Numbered from the stretch's first letter, positions 54,288 through 62,369 are shown. The stretch is 64,000 nucleotides of DNA from Ramlibacter tataouinensis TTB310 (GCF_000215705.1 NC_015677.1:2864001-2928000), one strand, 5' to 3'. The notes: generated by a model from the sequence alone, not told the origin. Numbers and translations are program-made.

Positions 54288-55334
54288 ATGGCCTCCGATC
54301 CGACCGACCGCCCGGCTTCGCGCCGCGACGCACTCAACCTGCTGGGTGCTGGCCTGGCCAGCACGCCGGTGCTGCTGGCCGGCGCTGCCGGCGCGCAGCC
54401 GGCCAGCGGCCAGGCTGGCGGCGCGCCTGCGCCATCGCAGCAGCAGCAGCCACGCGCCCTGCGGGACCCGCGCAATGCCCACGCCCGCCCGCCGTTCCCG
54501 CCGCAGGAACAGCCCTGGCCGGGCCTGGCCAGGAACATGAACCCGCGGCCCGATCATGGGGAGAACAGCTACAGGGGCTCGGGTCGCCTGGCAGGCCGCC
54601 GCGCCCTCGTCACCGGCGGCGACTCGGGCATCGGCCGCGCCGCGGCCATCGCCTATGCGCGCGAGGGTGCGGACGTGGCCATCAACTACCTGCCCGCGGA
54701 AGAGGAAGATGCCCGCGAAGTGGTGCAGCTGATTCGCGCCGCCGGCCGGCGCGCGGTGGCCCTGCCGGGCGACATCCGCAACGAGGCGTTCTGCCGGCAG
54801 CTGGTGGAGGACGCGGCCAAGGGCCTGGGCGGGCTGGACATCCTGGTGAACAACGCTGCGCGCCAGGCCGCGCAGCCGTCGATCCTGGACATCTCCACCC
54901 AGCAGTTCGACGACACGCTCAGGACCAACCTGTACGCGATGTTCTGGATCACCAAGGCCGCCGTGCCGCTGATGCCGCCGGGCGCGGCCATCATCAACAC
55001 GGCATCCGTGGTGGCCTACGACCCGCCGGCCCAGCTGCTGGACTACTCGACCACCAAGGCCGGCATCGTCACCTTCACCAAGGGGCTGGCCAAGCAGCTG
55101 GCCGAGCGCGGCATCCGCGTCAACGCGGTGGCCCCCGGTCCCTACTGGACACCGCTGCAGCCCAGCGGCGGGCAGCTGCCCGGCGAGCTGCCGAAGTTCG
55201 GCGCCCAGTCCCCGCTGGGCCGGCCGGGCCAGCCCGCGGAGATCGCGCCGGTGTTCGTGCAGCTGGCCGCCGCGGACCTGAGCTTCACCACCGGCAGCGT
55301 GTTCGGCAGCACCGGCGGCCAGGGCGGGCCCTAG
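54288..55334 (+). CDS. SDR oxidoreductase with Tat-like signal
   Basis: A 348-residue short-chain dehydrogenase behind a long N-terminal extension. Residues 1-36 include ASRRDALNLLGAGLASTPVL, which looks like a twin-arginine signal. A proline-rich linker (to about 80) follows, then the SDR fold: LVTGGDSGIGRAAAIAYARE, LVNNAARQA, the active-site stretch LLDYSTTKAGIVTF. The family (YhdF/YghA-like) usually includes the pattern WPGLARNMNPRPDHGE seen here. Tat export would allow a folded, cofactor-loaded enzyme. The 3' end overlaps the convergent gene by four bases. Confidence 0.85.
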   Translation: MASDPTDRPASRRDALNLLGAGLASTPVLLAGAAGAQPASGQAGGAPAPSQQQQPRALRDPRNAHARPPFPPQEQPWPGLARNMNPRPDHGENSYRGSGRLAGRRALVTGGDSGIGRAAAIAYAREGADVAINYLPAEEEDAREVVQLIRAAGRRAVALPGDIRNEAFCRQLVEDAAKGLGGLDILVNNAARQAAQPSILDISTQQFDDTLRTNLYAMFWITKAAVPLMPPGAAIINTASVVAYDPPAQLLDYSTTKAGIVTFTKGLAKQLAERGIRVNAVAPGPYWTPLQPSGGQLPGELPKFGAQSPLGRPGQPAEIAPVFVQLAAADLSFTTGSVFGSTGGQGGP

Positions 55335-55933
55335 CCCTCGGATCGGCCGTGCTTGCCCGGCCCCCAGCCCTGCCCACCCACGGCCTTGGCGGCCACCTCG
55401 GCAGGCACGGGCTCCAGCGGCGTCGCCATGCTGTCGTTCCAGCGGTTGAGGAAACCGAACATCGCCACCACGCCCAGGATCTCCACGATCTCGCCCTCGC
55501 TCCAGTGCACGCGCAGGCGCGCGAACAGCTCGTCGGTCACGTCGTTGGGCTGGGCGGCGGCGGCCAAGGCGAAGTCCAGCGCGATGCGCTCGCGCGGCGT
55601 GTACAGCGGGCTCGAGCCATAGTTCCACACGGCTGCCAGCTTCTCGTCGCTGATGCCGAAGTTGTGCGCGCCCAGCAGCGTGTGCGCCTGGCAGTACAGG
55701 CAGCCGGCGGCCTTGCTGGCCACATGGCCCAGCAGGCGGCGAAAGCCCAGGTCCACCTCGCCGGCCGGGTCCATCACCGCCGCATTGAGCTGGGCGAAGG
55801 CCTGCACCAGCCGGGGCTTGCGCTGCATGGTCAGCACGCTGTTGGGCGTGAAGCCCAGCGTGGACAGGAAGAAATCGAAATGGCTCTTGAGCTCGGGAGT
55901 GGTCTCGGGCGGCAGCGGCTGCAGGCGGGGCAT
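55331..55933 (-). CDS. carboxymuconolactone decarboxylase-like protein
   Basis: A 200-residue protein of the CMD/AhpD superfamily. The redox CxxC plus His motif is in AAGCLYCQAHTLLGAHNFGI, with RIALDFALAAAAQPNDVTDE and FLNRWNDSMATPLEPVPAE. Such proteins often act as peroxidase-like or gamma-carboxymuconolactone decarboxylases; this sub-group is probably a thiol-redox enzyme. AGGAG in the complementary strand before ATG 55933 sets the start. The longer frame to 56026 is rejected because it runs into the 44-base repeat. Confidence 0.87.
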   Translation of the reverse strand: MPRLQPLPPETTPELKSHFDFFLSTLGFTPNSVLTMQRKPRLVQAFAQLNAAVMDPAGEVDLGFRRLLGHVASKAAGCLYCQAHTLLGAHNFGISDEKLAAVWNYGSSPLYTPRERIALDFALAAAAQPNDVTDELFARLRVHWSEGEIVEILGVVAMFGFLNRWNDSMATPLEPVPAEVAAKAVGGQGWGPGKHGRSEG

Positions 55934-55969
55934 GGCGTCTCCTGGCGGAGCGGCGAGCATAGCGGGATA

Positions 55970-56013
55970 CCGTCCTACAAATGGCCGAGGGCGGCGGGTG
56001 GGAGATTCCCGCC
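55970..56013 (+). repeat. dispersed 44-base intergenic repeat, copy 2
   Basis: Begins CCGTCCTACAAATGGCCGAG and ends GGGAGATTCCCGCC, directly abutting ATG 56014. Five mismatches in 44 positions to copy 1 at 54217-54260; same length with no gaps. Confidence 0.75.
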
Positions 56014-56388
56014 ATGGCCAATCCACCCGTCGCCGATGTGTCCGAGGGCGCGCCGCCGCGGCAGCTGTTCACGCTGTACACGGTGGGCGGGCGCATCTAC
56101 TGCAGCAACGTGGACCAGAAGCTGGTCGACCTGGGCGCCCTCGCTTCGCGCGAAGACGGCCTGTGCTACGTGCTGGACGGCAACCAGCTCACCGGCTACG
56201 GCCTGCCCAGCCAGGAGGCCGCGCTGCGCGAGATCGCCGAGCGCATCGACTTCCTGTGGCTGGACGGGCAATTCACGGCGCTGGCCGACGTGCGCGGCCA
56301 GGATGGCCTGAACCTCGAGCGGGCAACGCGCCTCGATGTCGCCCTGCATGTGCCGCAGCCGGGAGAGCCGGTTCACTTCACCGGCTGA
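56014..56388 (+). CDS. hypothetical protein
   Basis: A 124-residue soluble protein with no recognised domain: FTLYTVGGRIYCSNVDQKLV, DGLCYVLDGNQLTGYGLPSQ, EIAERIDFLWLDGQFTALAD. The high proportion of beta strand suggests a small barrel. The start at ATG 56014 is chosen; ATG 55981 is in frame but inside the dispersed repeat. GC-rich third positions support coding. Confidence 0.68.
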   Translation: MANPPVADVSEGAPPRQLFTLYTVGGRIYCSNVDQKLVDLGALASREDGLCYVLDGNQLTGYGLPSQEAALREIAERIDFLWLDGQFTALADVRGQDGLNLERATRLDVALHVPQPGEPVHFTG

Positions 56389-56479
56389 TCCTTCGTAGCC
56401 GTCCGGCACGCGCACGGGAAGTCGTCCGACAGCCGGATTGCGCGCCGCAACATGCAATGGCTGGGCAAGGAGGATTTCC

Positions 56480-56698
56480 ATGAGCCAACAAGCCCTCATC
56501 CGTGGCGAAGTGTCGTTCCGTGCCGGCGACGGCGTGCTGATGCCGATCCCGCCGGGCCCGGTCGAGATCGAAGTCGCCGACGACAGCGTAACGCTGGGCT
56601 GGACCGACGGCCAAGGCAATGCCGGCTCGACCGCCATCACCCGCGACGAGTACGAGCGCTACGTCCGCGAAGGCGGCATCCGGCCGCTGGAAGGCTGA
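56480..56698 (+). CDS. small hypothetical protein
   Basis: A 72-residue soluble protein, MSQQALIRGEVSFRAGDGVL then MPIPPGPVEIEVADDSVTLG and ITRDEYERYVREGGIRPLEG. It is beta-rich with a C-terminal helix, no known family. A strong AAGGAGG (56468-56473) before ATG 56480 argues that it is real. Its last 40 bases overlap the convergent ion channel gene. Confidence 0.7.
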   Translation: MSQQALIRGEVSFRAGDGVLMPIPPGPVEIEVADDSVTLGWTDGQGNAGSTAITRDEYERYVREGGIRPLEG

Positions 56699-57402
56699 GC
56701 CGGCGCGCCGGCTTCGCTGGCCACGAAGAAGGTCGCCAGCGTGGCCGTGACATAGCCGAAGATGGTGAAGCCGTAGGTGGCCAGCACCAGGCACAGCAGG
56801 CGGCCCTCCGGGGTGCGCGGCCAGTAGTCCGATCCCATAGTCACCAGCAGCATCGCAGTCCACCACAGCGCGTCGCCATAGCTGCGCAGCCCCTCGCCCG
56901 GCCCGCCGGTACCGCCTTCGAACGCCAGGATGCCCGCGGCGCCCGCCACCAGCACCACCAGCGTGAGCAGCATCACGTAGCCGAAACCGCGCCGGCGCAG
57001 CGTGGCCGCCAGCGAGCGCATGCCACGGTTGAGCGAAGTCAGCAGCCGCAGCAGGCGCAGGCCGCGTGTGGCCCGGGCCGCGCGCAGCAGGCGCAGCGAA
57101 CGCAGCACCCGCAAGCCGCGCAAGGCCGGCAGCGCCAGCGAGACCAGCGTCAGCAGGTTGCGCCGCAGGAAGCGTGGCTTGTCCGGCGCCAGGACCAGCT
57201 TGACCGCGAAATCGAGCACGAAAACCGCCCAGATGAGGTGGCCGGCGAGCTCCAGCCCGCGATGGCTGTGGCCCGCGAGGTCCAGCGCGACCAGCACCAG
57301 CCAGACCAGGCCCAGCACCGCCATCGGCCCCTCCAGGCCCGCCTCCAGCCGGCGCAGCAGGCTGCTGCGCTGGCAGCGGATGTCGAGGTTCAGGTCCTGC
57401 AT
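56659..57402 (-). CDS. voltage-gated-type ion channel protein
   Basis: A 247-residue channel with a six-helix layout. Basic S4-like segment RGLRVLRSLRLLRAARATRG with arginines every third to fourth residue; pore region LLVTMGSDYWPRTPEG; last helix LLCLVLATYGFTIFGYVTAT. The filter is TMGSDYWP instead of the potassium TVGYGD, so selectivity is uncertain. AAGGAG upstream supports ATG 57402. The N-terminus MQDLNLDIRCQRSSLLRRLE is cytoplasmic. Likely a small cation channel for membrane potential or osmotic control; no partner gene is evident. Confidence 0.86.
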   Translation of the reverse strand: MQDLNLDIRCQRSSLLRRLEAGLEGPMAVLGLVWLVLVALDLAGHSHRGLELAGHLIWAVFVLDFAVKLVLAPDKPRFLRRNLLTLVSLALPALRGLRVLRSLRLLRAARATRGLRLLRLLTSLNRGMRSLAATLRRRGFGYVMLLTLVVLVAGAAGILAFEGGTGGPGEGLRSYGDALWWTAMLLVTMGSDYWPRTPEGRLLCLVLATYGFTIFGYVTATLATFFVASEAGAPAQPSSGRMPPSRT

Positions 57403-57490
57403 CGGCGTGTCTCCTTCCTGGGTGGACCGGCATGATGAAGCCTTCCAGGCGCGCCGTGGCCGTCCCGCGCGCGGCCGGATAATCCGCCGC

Positions 57491-58327
57491 ATGGCCCTCG
57501 CTTCGCCGCCACTGCACCACTGCCGCGTCTTCGCCACGCCCTGGCCCGGCGTGTATGCCACCCATACCGACAGCGGCCGCCACTTCGGCCGGCATTCGCA
57601 TGCCACCTTCGGCTTCGGCCTGCTGGAGGCCGGGGCCCAGCACTCCGCCAGCGGCCGCGGCGCGGTGCAGGCCTACGCCGGCGACCTCATGACCACCAAC
57701 CCCGGCGAGGTCCATGACGGCCGCCCGCTGGGCACACCGTCGCGGCGCTGGCGCATGCTGCACCTGCCGGCGCAAGTGCTGGCCGCCACCGCCGGCGTAC
57801 CGGCCGAGGTCGCGCTCACCCGGCCAGTGCTGCGGGACCCGGCGCTGGGACGCGCCGTGCGGCGGCTTCTGGACAGTGTGGAAGGCTGGGCAGCCGGCCG
57901 ATGCGAGGCCCTGGCCTGCGAAGAGGCCCTGGTGGGGGCCTGCGCCGGGCTGCTGGCCGGCCATGGAACGATCGCGCCCGTACTGGCGGCGGACGCGGCG
58001 CCAGTGGCCCGGGCGCGCGAGCGGCTGGCGGACGACCTGGCGCAGCCGCCCTCGCTGGCGGAACTGGCCGCGCTGGCCGGCCTGGGTCGCTTCCAGCTGC
58101 TGCGGCGCTTCCGCCAGGCCTATGGCGTGACGCCCCATGCCTGGCTGCAGCAGCAGCGCGCCGAGCGGGCGCGCGGCCTGATCGCCCGTGGCCTGCCGCT
58201 GGCCCAGGCCGCAGCGGCCAGCGGTTTCGCCGACCAGAGCCATATGACGCGCCTGTTCACCCGGCAGTTCGGTTTCACGCCCGGCGCCTGGCGGCGCGCG
58301 GCGGCGCCTTTGACCCGGCCGCAATAA
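57491..58327 (+). CDS. AraC-family transcriptional regulator
   Basis: A 278-residue AraC/XylS regulator. N-terminal cupin-type effector domain (RHFGRHSHATFGFGLLEAGA, GDLMTTNPGEVHDGRP). The C-terminal double helix-turn-helix covers about 178-275: LAELAALAGLGRFQLLRRFR, YGVTPHAWLQQQRAERARGL, AQAAAASGFADQSHMTRLFT. The start is ATG 57491, divergent from the ion channel by 88 bases. Its target is unknown; the 40-base-downstream B3/B4 gene may be included. Confidence 0.9.
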   Translation: MALASPPLHHCRVFATPWPGVYATHTDSGRHFGRHSHATFGFGLLEAGAQHSASGRGAVQAYAGDLMTTNPGEVHDGRPLGTPSRRWRMLHLPAQVLAATAGVPAEVALTRPVLRDPALGRAVRRLLDSVEGWAAGRCEALACEEALVGACAGLLAGHGTIAPVLAADAAPVARARERLADDLAQPPSLAELAALAGLGRFQLLRRFRQAYGVTPHAWLQQQRAERARGLIARGLPLAQAAAASGFADQSHMTRLFTRQFGFTPGAWRRAAAPLTRPQ

Positions 58328-58367
58328 CGTTCAAGACCGGCCGGGGCCGCCGAGACACAGTGGGCCC

Positions 58368-59066
58368 ATGCACTTCAGCCACAGCCCCGGCCTCTGGGCC
58401 GATTTTCCCGAACTCGTGCCCGGCGTGCTGTGCGCCACGGGTCTCCATGCCCCGGCGCAGGTGGACGCCGCCGTGGAAGGCTTCCAGGCGATCGCCCGCT
58501 CGCGCCTGGCGGCCGTGGGCAGCGAATCCGAGTTGCCGGAGGTCCAGGCCTGGCGGCGTGCCTTCTCGCGCCTGGGGCTCAAGCCGACGCAGTACCGCTG
58601 CGCTGCCGAGTCGCTGCTGCGGCGCTTCAAGAAGGAAGGCACGCTGCCGCGCATCCATCCGCTGATCGACCTGTGCAACGCGGCCTCGCTGGCCTTTGCC
58701 ATCCCGGTGGCGGTCTTCGACGTCGCGCAGGTGGCCGGCTGGCTGCAGGTGCGCCGCGCCGGCGGCCAGGAGAACTACCTCGCCTTCAGCGGCGAGACCG
58801 AGCGGCCGGAGCCCGGCGAGGTGGTGTTCGCCGATGCGCAGGACCACGCCCATGCCCGGCGCTGGACCCACCGCCAGAGCCGGTTGTCGGCGATTCGCAA
58901 CGAAACGGCGGGCGTGCTGATCGTCGCCGAGGGCCTGCATGCCACCGCCGCCGGCGACGTGCCCCGGCTGCTCCAGGCCCTCTCACAGGCCCTGGGCCAG
59001 GCCTGGCCGGTGTCCCCCATCTCCCGGGTGCTCACGGCCCAGGCGCCGCGATTCGACTTCGGCTGA
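58368..59066 (+). CDS. B3/B4 tRNA-binding domain protein
   Basis: A 232-residue stand-alone B3/B4 domain as found in the beta subunit of phenylalanyl-tRNA synthetase: FPELVPGVLCATGLHAPAQV, WRRAFSRLGLKPTQYRCAAE, LPRIHPLIDLCNAASLAFAI, then the sugar-like active site region LAFSGETERPEPGEVVFADA and WTHRQSRLSAIRNET. Stand-alone versions are proposed to edit mischarged aminoacyl-tRNA. It follows the AraC regulator by 40 bases. Confidence 0.88.
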   Translation: MHFSHSPGLWADFPELVPGVLCATGLHAPAQVDAAVEGFQAIARSRLAAVGSESELPEVQAWRRAFSRLGLKPTQYRCAAESLLRRFKKEGTLPRIHPLIDLCNAASLAFAIPVAVFDVAQVAGWLQVRRAGGQENYLAFSGETERPEPGEVVFADAQDHAHARRWTHRQSRLSAIRNETAGVLIVAEGLHATAAGDVPRLLQALSQALGQAWPVSPISRVLTAQAPRFDFG

Positions 59067-59140
59067 GGCCCGCGTCCCCATTGCGCGCCGCGGGGGCGCC
59101 TGCTGTAATCGTTTCCAGAAGTTCGTTGGAGGGGTTGGAG

Positions 59141-59851
59141 ATGGGTCGGCACGGGGAGCCACGGGCGGGCGGACAGGAAGCCCGCCCGTGGCTGCGGATG
59201 GCTGCCCTGGCGCTGGGCCTGGGCCTGGCGCTGCTGGCACTGCCGCCGCTGGTGGCCTCGGCCGCGCCGGGACTGCGGTCGCTGGGCCAGGCGCTGCAGC
59301 TGCCGGCCTCGGCCCTGCTGTTCGCGAGCGGGCTGCTGCTGGTGCTGCACCTGGCCACGCGCGCCCGGCCTGCTGAACCGCAGCAGCAGGAGGAGTCCGG
59401 GATGTTCGGCCGCGACTCCACCGATTTCGCTTCCCGCTTCGACACCCGCACGCCGGACGGCGACACCCTGGCCGGCTTCTTCGCCCACCGCGGCGGGCGG
59501 GCACCGGCCCGGCAATGGTGCCCCCAGGTGTTCCAGGACATCGAGTGGCGCCGCCTGGAAGCGGTGCGCGAGGCACTGCAGGCCCTGCTGGCGCGCGAAG
59601 CGCAGCCGGGCGCCCAGCCGCAGGACCTGGGCGAGCTCGACGACGACGGCCTGCTGGCGCTGATCGCGCGCCGCACCCCCGGGCAGCAGGCCGAACTGCT
59701 GCGGCTGGCCTACGAGGGCGAGTACTGGCGGCCGACCTGCACCAGCTGCGGCCTCAAGATGGTCGAACACGGGCCGGGCCGGGGCGGCGCCGGCTTCTGG
59801 GGCTGCGCCGCCTCCCCGCGCTGCCGCACGACCTTGCCGCTGCGCCGCTGA
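59141..59851 (+). CDS. membrane protein with C4 zinc ribbon, possibly core-deleted Mrr-type endonuclease
   Basis: A 236-residue protein. Two hydrophobic helices (about 18-42 and 52-74) precede a short linker, then QVFQDIEWRRLEAVREALQALL, the usual opening of an Mrr-type restriction-endonuclease domain. It jumps directly to ELDDDGLLALIARRTPGQQAELLRLA, which in relatives follows the domain. It ends in the zinc ribbon CTSCGLKMVE and FWGCAASPRC. The D-ExK catalytic core and the QCK region that relatives have, as I remember them, are missing, so it is probably inactive as a nuclease. ATG 59141 has GGAGGGG upstream. Confidence 0.75.
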   Translation: MGRHGEPRAGGQEARPWLRMAALALGLGLALLALPPLVASAAPGLRSLGQALQLPASALLFASGLLLVLHLATRARPAEPQQQEESGMFGRDSTDFASRFDTRTPDGDTLAGFFAHRGGRAPARQWCPQVFQDIEWRRLEAVREALQALLAREAQPGAQPQDLGELDDDGLLALIARRTPGQQAELLRLAYEGEYWRPTCTSCGLKMVEHGPGRGGAGFWGCAASPRCRTTLPLRR

Positions 59852-59882
59852 AGGGCGTCGCCGCCCGTGCTAGGGTGGCGGG

Positions 59883-60746
59883 ATGCCCGGTTCCCGCTTC
59901 CTCCGCACCGTCCTGTCCGGCCTGCTGGCCGCCCTGCCCCTTCTTGTCTTGCCGCTGGCGCCGGCGGGCGCGCAGCCTGCCGAAGAGGTACCCTTCGTCG
60001 TCTCGCCCGACAACGTCACGCTGGAGATGCTGCGCCTGGCCGGCATCGGGCCGGGCGACCACCTGATCGACCTGGGCTCGGGCGACGGCCGCATCGTGAT
60101 CGTGGCGGCCCAGCGCTTCGGCGCCACCGGCCTGGGCGTGGAGATCGTGCCCGAGCTGGTCGAGCGCAGCCTGCGCAGCGCGCGCGAGGCCGGCGTGGCC
60201 GACCGGGTGGCGTTCCGGGTGCAGGACCTGTTCGCCACCGACCTGTCGCCGGCCAGCGTGGTCACCCTGTACCTGCTGCCGGAGTTCAACCTGCAGCTGC
60301 GCCCGCGCCTGCTGCAGCTCAAGCCCGGCACGCGGGTGGTCTCGCACGACTGGGACATGGGTGACTGGACGCCCGACCGCACCACCGTCGTGGCCGTGCC
60401 GGACAAGAAGGTCGGCCTGGAGAAGTCGAGCAGGATCCACCTGTGGACCGTGCCGGCGCGGGTCGAGGGGCTGTGGTGCGGCACCGGCCTGCTGCAGGGC
60501 TCCAGCCTGCGGCTGGCGCAGCGCTACCAGGTGTTCGAGGGAACGCTGCTGCACCGCGGCCGCGAGCGTCCGCTGCAGGGCCGTGTCGAGGGCGCGACCG
60601 TGCGCACCGTGGCAGGGCGCTATGGCGAGCTGGCCCTCACGCTCGCGGGCGACGAGCTGCGCCTGGCCTCGGCCGAGGGCGTGCTGGCATTGGCGAAGGG
60701 CACCACCTTCCGGCGCAGCACGGCGGCGTCCTGCGCTAGCGGTTGA
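59883..60746 (+). CDS. exported SAM-methyltransferase-like protein
   Basis: A 287-residue paralogue of the protein at 10085-10933. A signal peptide (LRTVLSGLLAALPLLVLPLAPAGAQP) precedes the fold: DNVTLEMLRLAGIGPGDHLI, LGSGDGRIVIVAAQRFGATG, GVEIVPELVERSLRSAREAG, LYLLPEFNLQLRPRLLQLKP, and a beta-rich C-terminal extension with two TVPARVEGLW-like segments. The ATG at 59883 has no clear ribosome site. The predicted periplasmic location clashes with a SAM-dependent activity. The 3' end overlaps tspO by 11 bases. Confidence 0.83.
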   Translation: MPGSRFLRTVLSGLLAALPLLVLPLAPAGAQPAEEVPFVVSPDNVTLEMLRLAGIGPGDHLIDLGSGDGRIVIVAAQRFGATGLGVEIVPELVERSLRSAREAGVADRVAFRVQDLFATDLSPASVVTLYLLPEFNLQLRPRLLQLKPGTRVVSHDWDMGDWTPDRTTVVAVPDKKVGLEKSSRIHLWTVPARVEGLWCGTGLLQGSSLRLAQRYQVFEGTLLHRGRERPLQGRVEGATVRTVAGRYGELALTLAGDELRLASAEGVLALAKGTTFRRSTAASCASG

Positions 60747-61134
60747 GCCAGGTGATGGACAGCTGCAGCACGGTCGCGAACACCACCCAGGCCAGGTAAG
60801 GCAGGTTGGCGAGGACGACCCAGCGCGCCCGCGGGGCGATGGCCCGCAGCGCCCACAGCAGGGTGGCGAGCACCAGCAGGATGTCGATGGCGGCCAGCAG
60901 GTTGTTCTGCAGCACGAACTGCAGCGGCATGAAAGCCAGGTTGAACGCCAGGTTCAGCACGAACGGCAGCGCCGTGCGCCACGGCAGGCGCCGGCGCAGC
61001 GCCTGCAGCAGCACCCAGCCGAAGCTGATGGCGATAACGAGGTACAGCAGGGTCCAGACCGGGCCGAACAGCCAGGCCGGCGGAGCGAAGAAGGGCTTGT
61101 CGAGGTTGGCGTACCAGGCTGCGGCGTTGTCCAT
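60736..61134 (-). CDS. tspO: TspO/MBR family protein
   Basis: A 132-residue five-helix membrane protein of the TspO/MBR family: WYANLDKPFFAPPAWLFGPV, WTLLYLVIAISFGWVLLQAL, LPFVLNLAFNLAFMPLQFVL, RWVVLANLPYLAWVVFATVL. Bacterial TspO binds porphyrins and related tetrapyrroles and regulates oxygen-dependent gene expression. The start at 61134 has no strong ribosome site. Convergent with, and overlapping, the methyltransferase-like gene. Confidence 0.93.
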   Translation of the reverse strand: MDNAAAWYANLDKPFFAPPAWLFGPVWTLLYLVIAISFGWVLLQALRRRLPWRTALPFVLNLAFNLAFMPLQFVLQNNLLAAIDILLVLATLLWALRAIAPRARWVVLANLPYLAWVVFATVLQLSITWLNR

Positions 61135-61192
61135 GGCACGAGCTTAACGGCCGGCCACGGACCGGTGGTTGCGCGCCACAATAGCCGCAGAC

Positions 61193-61756
61193 ATGGATAG
61201 ACGCACTGCCTTGTGCCTGACCGCCGGCCTGGCGCTGGGAGCTGCCGCCTGCGCGGCCACCGGCGCCCAGCCCCGCTACACCATCTCGGCCGGAACGCTG
61301 CAGCGCGCCGCGGCCGAGCGCTTCCCGCTGCGCTACCCGGTGGCGGGGCTGATCGAGCTGGAGGTGGCGCCGCCGCAGCTGACCCTGCGGCCCGAGCGCA
61401 ACCGGATCGCCAGCACGCTGCCGGTGAGCGCCGCCGGTCCGGCCCTGCAGCAGCGTTATGGCGGCCAGCTCGACCTGGAGTTCGGACTGCGCTACGAGCC
61501 CAGCGACCAGACGGTGCGCGCCCACCAGCTGGAGGTCCGCTCGCTGCGCCTGCCGGGGCTCTCGCCGGGCGCGCAGGCGCTGATCAACGGCTACCTGCCC
61601 GCGCTGGCGCGCGAAGCGCTGGGCGACGTGGTGCTGCACCAGCTGCAGCCGGGCGACCTGGCGCTGGCCGACGGGCTGGGTTTTCAGCCGGACACGCTGA
61701 CGGTCACCGCTGACGGGGTGGTGGTGGGTTTTGCGCCGCGCACGGGGGCTCGTTAG
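61193..61756 (+). CDS. DUF1439 lipoprotein-like protein
   Basis: A 187-residue protein of the DUF1439 family. The N-terminus MDRRTALCLTAGLALGAAAC is a Tat-like or lipoprotein signal (lipobox AAAC). The body has AERFPLRYPVAGLIELEVAP, LDLEFGLRYEPSDQTVRAHQ and LPALAREALGDVVLHQLQPG. It resembles the YceB lipid-transfer-like fold. CACAAT at 61177-61182, ten bases before the ATG, and no Shine-Dalgarno, suggest a leaderless transcript. Function unknown. Confidence 0.82.
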   Translation: MDRRTALCLTAGLALGAAACAATGAQPRYTISAGTLQRAAAERFPLRYPVAGLIELEVAPPQLTLRPERNRIASTLPVSAAGPALQQRYGGQLDLEFGLRYEPSDQTVRAHQLEVRSLRLPGLSPGAQALINGYLPALAREALGDVVLHQLQPGDLALADGLGFQPDTLTVTADGVVVGFAPRTGAR

Positions 61757-61792
61757 CTTCTCTTTGCTCCTGCGGAGTGGCTGGAGTGATTC

Positions 61793-62239
61793 CTCGTTTC
61801 CCCCCCTTTTCCCCCCCGCCCCTCTTCGCCCCCCGCTGGGGCGAAGAGGGGAGCTTTGATCTGGTTTCGTCGCGCCGGCTACGGAACTACAGGCCACCTT
61901 CGCCACCTCCGCGGGGTACCACGGCCCGGGCGCTGCAGTCCTAGTTAAAGGCTGCCACCCGTGCGCGGAGCCGCGAGCCAGCGCGCAAAGCGCGGCTGGC
62001 TCGTAGGGGAGCGCGGCATTCCGTCTCCTTGTCTCGTCCTGGCCTGCGCTTGCGCGGCCAGCGGCTCCGAGCCTGCCCGCCTCGAAGCGCGTCCAACAGC
62101 AGGTTCGCGCCGTGGCGTGCTGGGGCGCACCGCGACCTCACCTCTGTAGCCCGTAATCGGCGCGCGCGGACAAATCCAGGCTCCCCTCTTCGCCCCGGCG
62201 GGGGCGAAGAGGGGCGGGGGGAGAAGGGGGGAAAAGCTA
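61793..62239. repeat. inverted-repeat-bounded non-coding element
   Basis: The long gap 61757-62369 contains no credible gene. It holds an element of about 447 bases whose ends are imperfect inverted repeats of some 55 bases. Each end itself folds into the same perfect 14-bp hairpin, CCCCTCTTCGCCCC / GGGGCGAAGAGGGG (61819-61832 with 61838-61851; 62183-62196 with 62201-62214). Poly-C/poly-G tracts lie outside. The middle has no ORF with GC-rich third positions. It resembles a MITE or a paired-terminator element; no transposase or target duplication was identified. Confidence 0.6.
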
Positions 62240-62369
62240 GGTGTAGGACACACACTCATCTTCAGCATGGCCAATGGACAAGTCCCTCCACCAGGAACAA
62301 AGTCCAGAGGCACCGACTCTCTCTCGAGAACGCGCGCCGCGACCGCGCCAGGAGCTTCCCGTGCAGGAT

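Noticed and set aside
61819..61851. Simple intrinsic terminator for the DUF1439 gene
   Set aside because: The perfect stem is not followed by a T run, and an identical hairpin in inverted context at 62183-62214 fits a paired element better, though some termination is possible.
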